A stretch of 64,000 nt of DNA from an uncultured Mycoplasmatota bacterium (GCA_900551455.1 URVV01000005.1:12057-76056), one strand, 5' to 3'. Positions 1-8,925 are shown, counted from the first letter of the stretch. The notes: generated by a model from the letters alone, not told the origin. A program made the numbers and translations.

Positions 1-34
1 ATTAGAAACAACAAAATAAAGGAATTAGAAGAAA

Positions 35-223
35 ATGTATAATTTTCTTTTATACCTACTAGTATTAATCATTGTTATCTGGGCTATGGATGGTGTAAAT
101 ATTAATGCCATTTTTAAAAAAAATCGTGTTTACCAAGCAAAAGTATTCTACATCATTATCATATTTAGCCTTGCATCAATGACTACAAACTTTATCTTAT
201 CATTTTTAAATAGTTTAAAATAA
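35..223 (+). CDS. ywzB: DUF1146 small membrane protein (YwzB-like)
   Basis: A 62-residue protein of unknown function with two hydrophobic segments (about residues 3-17 and 37-59) separated by a basic stretch containing FKKNRVYQAK, which is characteristic of the DUF1146 family. In B. subtilis ywzB lies between the ATP synthase operon and murAA-spoIID, so the following spoIID supports the call. The murA and ywmB genes that normally stand between ywzB and spoIID are absent here. The ribosome binding site (AAAGGA about 15 bases upstream) is weak. The 34 bases before the start could be the tail of an upstream gene, but two frames are possible and neither can be identified. Confidence 0.8.
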   Translation: MYNFLLYLLVLIIVIWAMDGVNINAIFKKNRVYQAKVFYIIIIFSLASMTTNFILSFLNSLK

Positions 224-252
224 GGAAGTACAAATTAAGAAAAGAGGATTAT

Positions 253-1176
253 ATGAAAAAAATTATGATCTTTATAATACTATTAATTTTTATTCCTTTT
301 TTTATTGTTCTTATCTACAATAAAAATTATAAAGAAATAGAGTTAAATTATATTACTACTAGGTATATTAGAGTAAAAAGATTAAATACTAATAATATTG
401 AAACTATTCCCCTAGAAGAATATATTGTCGGTGTATTAGCTGGAGAAATGCCTATCAATTTTGATATCGAAGCCCTAAAAGCTCAAGCCGTTGCCTCAAG
501 AAGTTATGCCTTAAAAAGAATAGAATACAATAAAGGCAAAGAATATGATGTCGTAGACAGTATTCTAAATCAAGTATATTTAGATAACGAATACTTAAAA
601 AAAGCTTGGGGTAATAACTATGTTAAAAACATCAATAAACTAAGAAAAGCAGTTAATGCTACCATTGATGAATATTTATCGTATAATTCACTTGTCGTAG
701 ATGCCTTATTCTTTTCAACCAGTAACGGATATACCGAAGATAGTCAAGCAGTATTTAATTTTGAATGTGACTATTTAAAAAGTGTTGAAAGTCCCTGGGA
801 CAGCGAAGTATCAAGTGCATATCTTACTAATAAAACCTTATCCCTAAAAGAATTTTATCAAAAACTAAATTTGCCATATAATAAAAACTTAAATGTTGAA
901 ATATTAAAAAGAAGTAGTACTAACCGTATACTTCTTTTAAAAATAAATAATCAAGAATTTAAAGGAACAGATCTTTATAGTAAATTATCACTAAGATCTA
1001 CTGATTTTACAATTACTCTTTTAGGAGACAACGTTAAAATAACTACTAAAGGATATGGCCACGGAGTAGGTATGAGTCAATATGGAGCACTAGGAATGGC
1101 TAAAAAAGGTTATACATACGAAGAAATACTAAAACACTACTACAAAAACACATTTATCACAAAATTAAAAAATTAA
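253..1176 (+). CDS. spoIID: Stage II sporulation protein D (lytic transglycosylase)
   Basis: SpoIID cleaves septal peptidoglycan glycan strands during engulfment as part of the SpoIID-SpoIIM-SpoIIP complex in the mother-cell membrane. The 307-residue protein has an N-terminal membrane anchor (about residues 4-22), the family motif EEYIVGVLAGEMP followed by EALKAQAVASRSYA, and the C-terminal signature GYGHGVGMSQYGALGMA. The glutamate in GEMP is the catalytic residue in characterised SpoIID proteins. Length is typical for the family. It is followed by spoIIQ and spoIIID as in Bacillus, and in that genus transcription depends on SigE. Start is supported by AGAGGA seven bases upstream. Confidence 0.95.
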   Translation: MKKIMIFIILLIFIPFFIVLIYNKNYKEIELNYITTRYIRVKRLNTNNIETIPLEEYIVGVLAGEMPINFDIEALKAQAVASRSYALKRIEYNKGKEYDVVDSILNQVYLDNEYLKKAWGNNYVKNINKLRKAVNATIDEYLSYNSLVVDALFFSTSNGYTEDSQAVFNFECDYLKSVESPWDSEVSSAYLTNKTLSLKEFYQKLNLPYNKNLNVEILKRSSTNRILLLKINNQEFKGTDLYSKLSLRSTDFTITLLGDNVKITTKGYGHGVGMSQYGALGMAKKGYTYEEILKHYYKNTFITKLKN

Positions 1177-1221
1177 GTATATAATTACCAATTTTGTTCA
1201 AACTTATAGTAGGTGAGTAAA

Positions 1222-1857
1222 ATGAATAAGAAAAGATTTAAAAGTTTTGTAGTTCCTACTATGTATACCATAGCTATAGCCACATTTGGTACCAGTATGT
1301 ATTTTATCCAAAAAGTAGTTAATAAAAATCAATTTGAAAGTAATGATAATATGGAATATGTTGATAAAGAAATTGTTACTGATAATGAATATATACCAGT
1401 AGTCAATGAACAATTAACTATTTTAAAACCATTTTCAAATGAATCAGTAACAATTTCTAAAACCTTCTATAACTATGAAGGAGAATCAAAAAGTCAAGAA
1501 AACTCTATTATTTTCTATGAAAATACATATATGCAAAATACTGGTATAGATTATACCCTAAATCAATCATTTGATATAATCTCTATACTAGACGGTGTAG
1601 TTTTAGAAGTTACTGATAATGAAATATTAGGAAAAACTATCAAAATAAAACACGATAATGATTTAATAAGTACCTATCAGAGTTTATCTGAAATAAAAGT
1701 GAAAAAAGATGATACTGTTATAAGAGGTCAAGTAATTGGAAAAAGTGGTACTAGTAGTCTTTATAGTAAAGATTATAATCTTCACTTTGAACTATGCTAT
1801 CAAGGAAAAAATGTTAATCCTGAAGAATACTATAATAAGACTAAAGACGAATTATAG
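1222..1857 (+). CDS. spoIIQ: Stage II sporulation protein Q, degenerate LytM/M23 domain
   Basis: SpoIIQ is the forespore membrane protein that binds SpoIIIAH across the intermembrane space and forms part of the engulfment channel. The protein has a short cytoplasmic N-terminus, one membrane segment (about residues 9-28) and a C-terminal LytM-type fold. The zinc site is incomplete: the usual first His is Asn (NTGID), the Tyr-x-His-Leu motif reads YQSL, and HxH reads NLH. Loss of peptidase activity is therefore likely, as in B. subtilis SpoIIQ. The start was set at ATG 1222 because the upstream in-frame GTG (1213) lies inside the AGGTGAG ribosome binding site. The position between spoIID and spoIIID matches the conserved order. 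Confidence 0.88.
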   Translation: MNKKRFKSFVVPTMYTIAIATFGTSMYFIQKVVNKNQFESNDNMEYVDKEIVTDNEYIPVVNEQLTILKPFSNESVTISKTFYNYEGESKSQENSIIFYENTYMQNTGIDYTLNQSFDIISILDGVVLEVTDNEILGKTIKIKHDNDLISTYQSLSEIKVKKDDTVIRGQVIGKSGTSSLYSKDYNLHFELCYQGKNVNPEEYYNKTKDEL

Positions 1858-1906
1858 GCATACGCCTTTTTTTCAAATAATATAATTAACTGAAGGGGTA
1901 ATTATA

Positions 1907-2170
1907 TTGAGTAAAGAAATTATGAAAAGGGTTATTGCCGTAGCAGATCATATTATCAATACCAAAGATACAATTAGAAAAACAGCTACTTACTTTAACA
2001 TTAGTAAAAGTACAATTCACAAAGATATTCAAGAAAGATTAAAAATAATTGACGTCAATCGTTATCAATCTGTAAAAAAAATTATGAATGAACACTTAGA
2101 AATAAGGCATATCCTTGGAGGGGAGTCAACCCGTCAATTATTTTTGAGAAAAAAACAACTTACACTGTAA
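1907..2170 (+). CDS. spoIIID: Sporulation transcription factor SpoIIID
   Basis: SpoIIID is a small DNA-binding protein that activates and represses mother-cell genes after SigE and before SigK. The 87-residue product has the SpoIIID pattern: a helix-turn-helix with ATYFNISKSTIHKDIQERL (about residues 26-44) and the conserved C-terminal segment IRHILGGESTRQLF. Start codon is TTG at 1907, preceded by GAAGGGGT at a good distance; no ATG alternative keeps the conserved N-terminal helix. It lies between spoIIQ and mbl exactly as in Bacillus. Confidence 0.95.
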   Translation: MSKEIMKRVIAVADHIINTKDTIRKTATYFNISKSTIHKDIQERLKIIDVNRYQSVKKIMNEHLEIRHILGGESTRQLFLRKKQLTL

Positions 2171-2185
2171 AAAACTGTAAATATA

Positions 2186-2194
2186 TGGTAAAAT
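2186..2194 (+). promoter_or_regulatory. Extended -10 promoter candidate for mbl
   Basis: TGG followed by TAAAAT forms an extended -10 element just after the spoIIID stop codon and 28 bases before the mbl start. No convincing -35 hexamer is visible. The element would let mbl be transcribed in vegetative cells independently of the sporulation genes upstream. Confidence 0.4.
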
Positions 2195-2221
2195 AGAAAA
2201 TATACAAGAAAGGGTGATATT

Positions 2222-3211
2222 ATGTTTAATAAAGACATTGGTATAGATTTAGGAACAGCTAATGTTCTAATCTACATCAAAGGACAAGGCATCGTCTTAA
2301 ACGAACCTAGTGTCGTAGCTATTGACTCAGATACCAAAAGGCCATTAGCAGTAGGTACTGAAGCCAGAGAAATGTTAGGACGAACACCCGGCAAAGTAAA
2401 AGCTATAAAACCTATGAAAGATGGAGTTATTGCTGACTTTGAGACAACAGAGGTAATGCTAAATTATTTTATCAAAAAAGTAAATGGCAAAAGTTTTTTT
2501 CAACGACCAAGAATTCTTATTTGCTGTCCATCAAATATAACTCAAGTAGAAAAGAATGCTATTAAAGAAGCCGCAGAAAGAACAGGAGCCAAAAAAGTTT
2601 TTCTTGAAGAAGAACCTAAAGTAGCAGCTATTGGTGCTGGAATGGACATTTCAAAACCATCTGGTAATATGGTAATAGATATTGGTGGTGGAACAACCGA
2701 CATAGCCATTCTCTCACTAGGAGGTATTGTCGAAAGTGCCTCTATTAGAGTAGCAGGAAATGCTTTTGATAACGATATCATAAAATACATAAAGGATAAA
2801 TATAAACTATTAGTTGGAGAACGCACTGCTGAAGAAATAAAAATAACAATAGGTACAGTCTATCCTGGTAGTAGAAATGAAAAAATGGAAGTCCGTGGAA
2901 GAGACCTTGTAACTGGATTACCACATACTATAACTCTAACAAGTGAAGAAGTTGAAGAAGGACTACGAGAAAGCGTTTATACTATAATACACGCTGCTAA
3001 AGGTATACTAGAACAAACTCCTCCAGAATTATCTGCCGACATCATTGATAAAGGTATCGTCTTAACTGGTGGTGGCTCTTTAGTAGATGGCTTCAATCAA
3101 CTACTAGCCCACGAATTAAAAGTACCTGTATTTACCGCTGAAAGTCCACTTACTTGTGTTGCCGAAGGTACAGGTATTCTCCTAGATAATATTTATATGA
3201 TAGATAAATAA
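2222..3211 (+). CDS. mbl: MreB-like rod-shape protein Mbl
   Basis: Bacterial actin homologue that forms membrane-associated filaments and directs the lateral cell-wall synthesis machinery. The 329-residue protein contains all actin-fold nucleotide-binding motifs: phosphate 1 (DIGIDLGTANVLIY), phosphate 2 (VIDIGGGTTDIAILS) and the adenosine motif (IVLTGGGSLVDG). The N-terminus MFNKDIGIDLGTANVLIYIKG and the location next to spoIIID identify the Mbl paralogue rather than MreB or MreBH. Length is normal (B. subtilis Mbl about 333). Start is supported by AAAGGGTGATATT upstream. A convergent terminator follows directly. Confidence 0.93.
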   Translation: MFNKDIGIDLGTANVLIYIKGQGIVLNEPSVVAIDSDTKRPLAVGTEAREMLGRTPGKVKAIKPMKDGVIADFETTEVMLNYFIKKVNGKSFFQRPRILICCPSNITQVEKNAIKEAAERTGAKKVFLEEEPKVAAIGAGMDISKPSGNMVIDIGGGTTDIAILSLGGIVESASIRVAGNAFDNDIIKYIKDKYKLLVGERTAEEIKITIGTVYPGSRNEKMEVRGRDLVTGLPHTITLTSEEVEEGLRESVYTIIHAAKGILEQTPPELSADIIDKGIVLTGGGSLVDGFNQLLAHELKVPVFTAESPLTCVAEGTGILLDNIYMIDK

Positions 3212-3215
3212 AATA

Positions 3216-3251
3216 AAAAGTAATGGTTAATTAAATAAAACCATTACTTTT
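3216..3251. terminator. Bidirectional intrinsic terminator between mbl and the thioredoxin-like gene
   Basis: A 13-bp stem (AAAAGTAATGGTT paired with AACCATTACTTTT) with T-rich sequence on both sides. It serves mbl on the plus strand and the convergent gene on the minus strand, whose stop codon lies inside the hairpin. Confidence 0.8.
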
Positions 3252-3656
3252 AAATTTAGCAGTAATTTTCTCAATTGAAGAATTACCATTAATTCGCATT
3301 GCCACCGTTTCCTCAACACCATTTTTAACAAATACCGTTACTGGTGTCCCATCAAAAACAAATAAATCCTTAAACTTAGTCTTTTGATCACTAGTAAGCA
3401 AATCAAATTCAATATAATATACAACTAACTTATTATCATTAGCTACTTTCCTTAATTTAGGTTTATAATCCTTACAATGATCACAAATTGTCTGACTAAT
3501 TAAAAGCACAAAACTATCCTTATTATTAATTTTTTCTACAAGTTTATCATATTTAATCTCTTCTAAATAAGACTTACTAGTAATTGCATTTAAAATAATT
3601 GCTCCTAAAAGGATAACCACACATACGCTAAATAATACAATAGCCCTTTTTTTCAT
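3231..3656 (-). CDS. Membrane-anchored thioredoxin-like protein (CxxC)
   Basis: A 141-residue protein with an N-terminal signal anchor (about residues 4-25) and an extracytoplasmic thioredoxin-like domain. The redox motif is CDHC (about residues 59-62), preceded by VLLISQTI, and a cis-proline type loop is visible in FDGTPVTVFVKNG (about residues 102-114). The organisation resembles surface thiol-disulphide proteins related to bacteriocin-transport accessory proteins. It could act on disulphides in exported proteins, of which several cysteine-rich examples occur at 47-50 kb, but that link is an inference. Start follows GGTGATATT. Confidence 0.7.
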   Translation of the reverse strand: MKKRAIVLFSVCVVILLGAIILNAITSKSYLEEIKYDKLVEKINNKDSFVLLISQTICDHCKDYKPKLRKVANDNKLVVYYIEFDLLTSDQKTKFKDLFVFDGTPVTVFVKNGVEETVAMRINGNSSIEKITAKFKSNGFI

Positions 3657-3690
3657 AATATCACCACAATAATCATAGCACGATTATCAT

Positions 3691-4245
3691 TTATTGACAA
3701 GATTTTTCAAAATATTCTTCCAACGTTAAATTGTTATAATATATATAACTAGCCATATTTCCTACATATCTAAGATGCCATCCCTCATAATTATATCCAG
3801 TTATATCTTCCTTATTCAAAGGATATCTCAGTATAAAACCAAATCTATGAGCATTTTTTAAAACAAAATTTAACTCTTCAAAATCTATAATTTCATGTTC
3901 AACATAACATTTATTATCTCTATAAACACATACATCAACCGCTAATCCCGTCTGATGCTCTGAGGCCCCAGGTAAAGCAATATATCTAAAAGCATAATTA
4001 AATCCCTTTTCTAAAACCAATTTATTATATAATTTCTCTTGATAATTATAATCTCGATATCCACTCATAATATCAATATTATATCCATAACCCTTAGCCA
4101 AAGCCCGCATAAGTTTAAACATTCTAGCAACTTTTTTACATACTAAAATATTATCTCTATATATACTTCCACTATCTATCAAATCATCAGGAATATACGT
4201 TCTCTCTAATAAATTATTCTTGTTAACTAACATTAGATAATTCAT
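3691..4245 (-). CDS. M15B-family D,D- or L,D-carboxypeptidase (VanY/LdcB type)
   Basis: Predicted zinc peptidase trimming peptidoglycan stem peptides. The protein (184 residues from the chosen start) carries the M15B signature: SGYRDYNYQEKLY (about residues 58-70), the zinc motif SEHQTGLAVDVC (His and Asp ligands) and the terminal EGWHLRYVG with the third ligand His. No signal peptide or membrane anchor is obvious, so export is not evident from the sequence, unlike most VanY/LdcB proteins. The start was set at ATG 4245 because the upstream GTG overlaps the AGGTGAA ribosome binding site. Substrate specificity cannot be decided. Confidence 0.82.
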   Translation of the reverse strand: MNYLMLVNKNNLLERTYIPDDLIDSGSIYRDNILVCKKVARMFKLMRALAKGYGYNIDIMSGYRDYNYQEKLYNKLVLEKGFNYAFRYIALPGASEHQTGLAVDVCVYRDNKCYVEHEIIDFEELNFVLKNAHRFGFILRYPLNKEDITGYNYEGWHLRYVGNMASYIYYNNLTLEEYFEKSCQ

Positions 4246-4308
4246 ATAATTCACCTAATATATTATATGAATTATCCATAAAATTGCCAATACTTCCATA
4301 ACCATCAA

Positions 4309-4337
4309 AAAATATCATTTATAAAATGATATTTTTA
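4309..4337 (-). terminator. Intrinsic terminator downstream of pcrA
   Basis: A 12-bp stem (AAAATATCATTT and its complement) with a 3-base loop and a T-run on the minus strand, located between the pcrA stop and the next minus-strand gene. Confidence 0.7.
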
Positions 4338-4386
4338 ATTCTAAAACCAATTTAAAACCGTACTAAACTTTTTTCTAAACCAAGTT

Positions 4387-6486
4387 TTATTCAACTTTAC
4401 TAATACTTTTATGTTTAGCCATCATTTTCTTAATTCCAAAAGGATGTGGAAAAGCGATAGTAACTAAAGACTTATCACACGCCACTACAACGCCTTCCCC
4501 AAATTCCTCGTGCTTAACGTGATCTCCTACTTGATAAGAAACGTCTTCTTGTCTAAACATGTTTCCCTTAACAAAATTACTTGCCTTAGAAACAAGACTA
4601 ACTCTATTATTTTCACATTCTACATATTTAGGATCAATTTCTTCCATAAACCTACTTGGCATATTAATCTGAGTATTACCAAATAACATTCTTCGTTTAC
4701 AATTTAACATCCATAAATTCTTTTTAGCCCTCGTAATAGCTACATAACAAAGCCTACGTTCCTCTTCAATCGCTGCCATCGTTCCCTCATTAATTGAATT
4801 ATAATGTGGAAAAATTCCTTCTTCCATTCCAACAATAAATACATTATCAAATTCCAATCCCTTAACCGCATGAATTGTCATTAAACTAACTTTATTACTA
4901 CTATCTTGATGTTCCGAAATATCACTAACTAAAGAAACTTCATTCAAAAAATCAGTTAAAGAAATAACTCCATATTCTTCTTCATAACCTTTAGTAATTG
5001 ATTTAAATTCTTCCAAGTTTTCCAATCTAATTTCCGACTCTAAACTCTTATCACTACTAAGTTCATCCCTAAGTCCACTTAATTTAAGTACCATTTCTAC
5101 CATTTCAGTCAAAGTAAGACTCTCACATTTCTCCTTCATTTCCAAAATTAAATTTTTAAATCCTAGTTCTTTACCACTATCAATTGCTTCAAATAAAGAT
5201 ATCCCCTTATCATTAGCTACTTTAGATAATGCTTCAATTGTCTTATCACCGATTCCTCTTTTAGGAGTATTAATAACCCTAAGCAAACTAACATCATCAT
5301 CTGGATTATTAATAATTCTAAGATAACATAACAAATCTTTAATTTCCTTACGATTATAAAAGTAAAAACTACCTACAATTCTATAAGGAATGCCATTCTT
5401 AAGCATCTCTTCCTCAATCAATCTACTCTGTGCATTAGTCCTATATAATATAGCAATATCCTCATAATTAACATTATATTTATCTCGTAATTCCTTAATC
5501 TTATCAGTTACAAAACTACATTCTTCTTTATCACTTTCACATTTAATATACTTAACCTTATCCCCAACATCATTATTACACCATAAATTCTTATCTTTTC
5601 TCATTTTGTTATGTCTAATTACACTATTTGCAGCATCCAATATATTCTGTGTCGAACGATAATTCTCCTCTAACATAATAACCTTACAATCTGGATAATC
5701 CTTCTCAAAATTAAGTATATTCTTATAATTAGCTCCTCTAAAAGCATATATTGCTTGATCATTATCCCCAACTACAAAAATATTCTTATGATTATTACAT
5801 AGCATCTTACTAAATATATATTGTGCTTCATTCGTATCCTGATACTCATCAATTAACACATACTTATATTTATCTTGATAATACTTTAAAACATCCGGAT
5901 ATTCCTTAAATAACTTAATAGGCAAAATTAATAAATCATCAAAATCAACAGAATTGTTGATAAGTAATTTCCTATTATACTTCTCATATACAGAAATAAT
6001 ATTTTTATCAAACTCCATTCTTGCAAATTGATTTGGAGTTAAAAGTTCATTTTTAGCAGAACTAATCTTATTTCTTATCTCTCTAGCATTATAATATTTC
6101 GGATTTAAATCCATCTCCTTCATAATTTTTTTAACAACTGTTAAAGTATCATCACTATCTAAAATAACAAAATTACTCTTATAACCCAATCTTGAATAAT
6201 TCTCTTTAAGTAATCTAAGCCCCAAAGAATGAAATGTTGATATCTGAATACTCTTCGCATCATTCCCAATTAATTTAATTTCTCTCTCTTTCATTTCTTT
6301 AGCAGCCTTATTAGTAAAAGTAATTGCTAAAATATTATCAACACTTACACCATTTTCTATTAAATAAGCTATTCTACTAGTAAGAACCTTTGTCTTTCCT
6401 GATCCAGCTCCCGCTAAAACTAACATCGGTCCGTTAATATGTTTAACAGCTTCCAATTGTTCTTTATTTAAACTACTTAAGTTCAT
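4387..6486 (-). CDS. pcrA: ATP-dependent DNA helicase PcrA/UvrD
   Basis: Superfamily 1A 3'-5' DNA helicase acting in repair and rolling-circle replication. All helicase motifs are present in order: Walker A AGAGSGKT, motif II LIDEYQDTNEAQ, motif III GDNDQAIYAFRGA, motif IV LEENYRST, motif V MTIHAVKGLEFDNVF and motif VI YVAITRAKKNL. The C-terminus has the PcrA-type Tudor-like segment VGDHVKHEEFGEGVVV. The product of 700 residues is close to the usual size. Start is placed at the second of two adjacent ATGs (6486), which stands five bases from GGAGG, while the first is only two bases away. No ligA or pcrB neighbour is seen, unlike Bacillus. Confidence 0.93.
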   Translation of the reverse strand: MNLSSLNKEQLEAVKHINGPMLVLAGAGSGKTKVLTSRIAYLIENGVSVDNILAITFTNKAAKEMKEREIKLIGNDAKSIQISTFHSLGLRLLKENYSRLGYKSNFVILDSDDTLTVVKKIMKEMDLNPKYYNAREIRNKISSAKNELLTPNQFARMEFDKNIISVYEKYNRKLLINNSVDFDDLLILPIKLFKEYPDVLKYYQDKYKYVLIDEYQDTNEAQYIFSKMLCNNHKNIFVVGDNDQAIYAFRGANYKNILNFEKDYPDCKVIMLEENYRSTQNILDAANSVIRHNKMRKDKNLWCNNDVGDKVKYIKCESDKEECSFVTDKIKELRDKYNVNYEDIAILYRTNAQSRLIEEEMLKNGIPYRIVGSFYFYNRKEIKDLLCYLRIINNPDDDVSLLRVINTPKRGIGDKTIEALSKVANDKGISLFEAIDSGKELGFKNLILEMKEKCESLTLTEMVEMVLKLSGLRDELSSDKSLESEIRLENLEEFKSITKGYEEEYGVISLTDFLNEVSLVSDISEHQDSSNKVSLMTIHAVKGLEFDNVFIVGMEEGIFPHYNSINEGTMAAIEEERRLCYVAITRAKKNLWMLNCKRRMLFGNTQINMPSRFMEEIDPKYVECENNRVSLVSKASNFVKGNMFRQEDVSYQVGDHVKHEEFGEGVVVACDKSLVTIAFPHPFGIKKMMAKHKSISKVE

Positions 6487-6596
6487 CATTTCCTCCTTGC
6501 ATACCCATATTAAGTATACCATATTTCCCCATAATTAATAAATAAACTTGACTAAAAACAAATAATTCTTCATAATATTTAACAAGTGAGGTATAT

Positions 6597-7382
6597 ATGA
6601 AAAAAACAAATAAAATCCAAAGATATCCCAATAAAAAAACTATACTTGTCTATATTGCTATTAGATTTTTAGTAATTCTCTGTCTAATAATGCAAATAAT
6701 TCATAACGAATTAGGAAACGCCTTTCTCTGTCTACTAACCCTTATCCTAATAACATTACCATTTCTATTTGAAAAAAAGTTTAAAATATCCCTTCCTAGT
6801 ACCTTAGAAATAGTTATTATATTATTTATTTTTGCTGCTGAAATACTAGGAGAAATTAATAATTTTTATCGTATATTTAAACATTGGGATACTATCCTCC
6901 ATACTATAAATGGCTTTATCTGTGCCGGTATTGGCTATTCTATGGTTGATTTATTAAACAAAAACACCAAAAAAGTAAACCTATCAAAATCATATCTTCT
7001 ACTAGTATCCTTTACTTTTTCTATGACAATAGGAGTCATTTGGGAATTTTGCGAATATACAATGGATAAAGTATTTTTAACAGATATGCAAAAAGATACT
7101 CAAATAACTACTATCTCTTCAGTATATCTAAATGAAAAAGGTGAAAACAAAGCAATTACTCTAAAAGATATCGAATATACCAAAATATACTCTAAAGATA
7201 AAAACGGAAATACTATCGAAACTATTATTGGAGGTTATTTAGATATTGGCCTAAATGATACCATAAAAGATCTCCTAGTTAATTTTTTAGGAGCCATCAT
7301 TTTTAACCTAATTGCCTATCTTCATATTAAAGATAATCAAAAGTATCCACTAGCTGAAGAATTTATTCCTACTAAAATATAG
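6597..7382 (+). CDS. YjdF/DUF2238-like polytopic membrane protein
   Basis: A 261-residue integral membrane protein with about six hydrophobic segments. The conserved core IFKHWDTILHTINGFICAGIGYSMVDLL and TIGVIWEFCEYTMDKVF, with a C-terminal NDTIKDLLVNFLGAII, resembles the YjdF/DUF2238 family of uncharacterised membrane proteins, including its His, Asp and Glu residues within the bilayer. Function is not known. An extracellular or cytoplasmic loop of about 60 polar residues (about 165-215) separates the last two segments. It is preceded by AGTGAGG and followed by an RDD-family gene with its own promoter. Confidence 0.6.
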   Translation: MKKTNKIQRYPNKKTILVYIAIRFLVILCLIMQIIHNELGNAFLCLLTLILITLPFLFEKKFKISLPSTLEIVIILFIFAAEILGEINNFYRIFKHWDTILHTINGFICAGIGYSMVDLLNKNTKKVNLSKSYLLLVSFTFSMTIGVIWEFCEYTMDKVFLTDMQKDTQITTISSVYLNEKGENKAITLKDIEYTKIYSKDKNGNTIETIIGGYLDIGLNDTIKDLLVNFLGAIIFNLIAYLHIKDNQKYPLAEEFIPTKI

Positions 7383-7383
7383 A

Positions 7384-7412
7384 TTGCCTGTAAATAAAAA
7401 ATATATTATAAT
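7384..7412 (+). promoter_or_regulatory. SigA-type promoter for the RDD gene
   Basis: TTGCCT and TATAAT separated by 17 bases, 19 bases upstream of the start codon at 7432. Confidence 0.6.
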
Positions 7413-7431
7413 ATACATATAAGGAGAAAAT

Positions 7432-8196
7432 ATGAAAAATAATTTAGAATTAAAACCAATAATAAAAAGAGTTTGTGCTTATTTAATAGATATTCTATTA
7501 ATAATGATATTTGCAACAATCATTTCCAACATAAAATTTATTAATAATAAATATCAAAAGTATCAAGAAAAATATCAAGAATTTAGTAATATTTATCAAG
7601 AATATCTTGAACTAAATAAGTTATTAGAAAAGAGTTATGAAGATAAAGAAATAACTAAAGAAGAATACGAAAAACTAATTGAAAACGAAACATACAAAAG
7701 CATCTTTGAGGAAGAATACCAAGATGAAAAAATAGAAGCATCTGAATACAAAAATATTCAAAAAAAGATTAATAGCAAATATACTACCATTGCTAAAGAA
7801 TATGATTATCAACTCCAAAAACTAGGAACATATAATACTATTCTGACTATCACTTGTACATTTATTTATTTCGTAATTATTCAATATCTACTAAAAGGTC
7901 AAACCATTGGTAAAAAGATATTAGGAATTAAGATAGTATCCTCAAATGACAAAAAACTAACTATTTTAACATATACTCTTAGAAGTCTAATAATTAATAA
8001 TATCTTCTTAAACACTATCAACCTAATTTTCTTAAACTATACCAATAAAAATACCTTCAATACTGCTAATACCATCATTGATTTTCTAATAAGCTTTATC
8101 GAAGCTGTAACAATATTTCTTATCATAACTAGAGAAGATCATCGTGGAATTCACGATTTATGTTGTCATACTAAAGTCATCTCTACTAAAGAATAA
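7432..8196 (+). CDS. RDD-family membrane protein with long charged insert
   Basis: RDD proteins are small membrane proteins of mostly unknown function, some implicated in ion transport. The 254-residue product begins with RVCAYLIDILLIM (the RDD motif region with Arg and Asp), has the middle signature LLKGQTIGKKILGIKIV and ends with REDHRGIHDLCCHTKVI. Between the first and second membrane segments lies a strongly charged, probably helical or coiled-coil insert of about 90 residues (about 36-125), rich in Tyr-Gln and Lys-Glu. A paralogue with a shorter insert occurs at 58093-58683. Start follows AAGGAGAAAAT. Confidence 0.8.
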   Translation: MKNNLELKPIIKRVCAYLIDILLIMIFATIISNIKFINNKYQKYQEKYQEFSNIYQEYLELNKLLEKSYEDKEITKEEYEKLIENETYKSIFEEEYQDEKIEASEYKNIQKKINSKYTTIAKEYDYQLQKLGTYNTILTITCTFIYFVIIQYLLKGQTIGKKILGIKIVSSNDKKLTILTYTLRSLIINNIFLNTINLIFLNYTNKNTFNTANTIIDFLISFIEAVTIFLIITREDHRGIHDLCCHTKVISTKE

Positions 8197-8230
8197 TAAA
8201 AGAATCCATTAATCAATGGATTCTTTTATT
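8195..8230. terminator. Bidirectional terminator
   Basis: A perfect 16-bp stem (AATAAAAGAATCCATT) with a four-base loop between convergent genes. Confidence 0.85.
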
Positions 8231-8236
8231 ATATAA

Positions 8237-8803
8237 TTATAACTCTATCGTCGAAATAGTCTTCTTAATACCCTTAGCAATCTCATTAATATATTTCTTA
8301 GCTACAATCATATCAGCAATATCAGATATTGCATATACCACAATTATTACTCCTAATAAAGTCATTACAATATTTGAAGTAATAAGCGGATGTAATATAA
8401 ATAATATACCACATATTAAAGATATAATAGATAAAATTAATAACATAACCCAAGGAACATCATCATATTCTTTGCAAGTAAGCGAAATTCTAATTTTAAG
8501 AATACTATCAACAATAAACCATACGCCCATTACCATAGGAATAAGATTACTTAACCAACTTGGATTAACTAAAAGTAAAATTCCCAATACTAAAGTAAGT
8601 ATCCCTACAACCAAAGTATCTAAAAAGAAACGATAATCAATAACACAAAAATATATCCCTAAAACAATAAACATAATAGCTATACTATAAGCAACAACTG
8701 TTAAAGATATATTTGGAAACAATATCATTCCAAGCCCTAACAATATAAATAAAACTGACACAAGTATTGAAGAATTAATAAAATTATTAATTTTCTTTAA
8801 CAA
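8237..8803 (-). CDS. HdeD-like (DUF308) membrane protein
   Basis: A 188-residue protein with six predicted membrane segments in pairs, matching the DUF308/HdeD pattern of short repeated units such as LGLGMILFPN, LGILLLVNPSWL and CGILFILHPLIT. HdeD in enteric bacteria is linked to acid resistance; the role in Firmicutes is unknown. The start was set at TTG 8803: the alternative GTG (8812) is part of the strong AGGAGGTG ribosome binding site and cannot be the start, while TTG is eight bases from GGAGG. Confidence 0.72.
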   Translation of the reverse strand: MLKKINNFINSSILVSVLFILLGLGMILFPNISLTVVAYSIAIMFIVLGIYFCVIDYRFFLDTLVVGILTLVLGILLLVNPSWLSNLIPMVMGVWFIVDSILKIRISLTCKEYDDVPWVMLLILSIISLICGILFILHPLITSNIVMTLLGVIIVVYAISDIADMIVAKKYINEIAKGIKKTISTIEL

Positions 8804-8925
8804 AGTATTCACCTCCTAACTTTAGTATAACTAAATATTAACAAATTATTTCAATATAAGCAATAAAAAAACCCATATTAACAAATTATTCAACATAAAT
8901 TTACATAATGTTTAAAAAACTAAAC

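Noticed and set aside
1204..1413. Minus-strand ORF opposite spoIIQ, and many similar long ORFs opposite real genes
   Set aside because: They lie antisense to well-supported genes, have no ribosome binding site or recognisable domain, and result from AT-rich codon use.
6582..6591. ACAAGTGAGG in front of 6597, similar to one end of the 50-bp repeat
   Set aside because: Only ten bases match and they form the ribosome binding site of the next gene; the rest of the repeat is absent.
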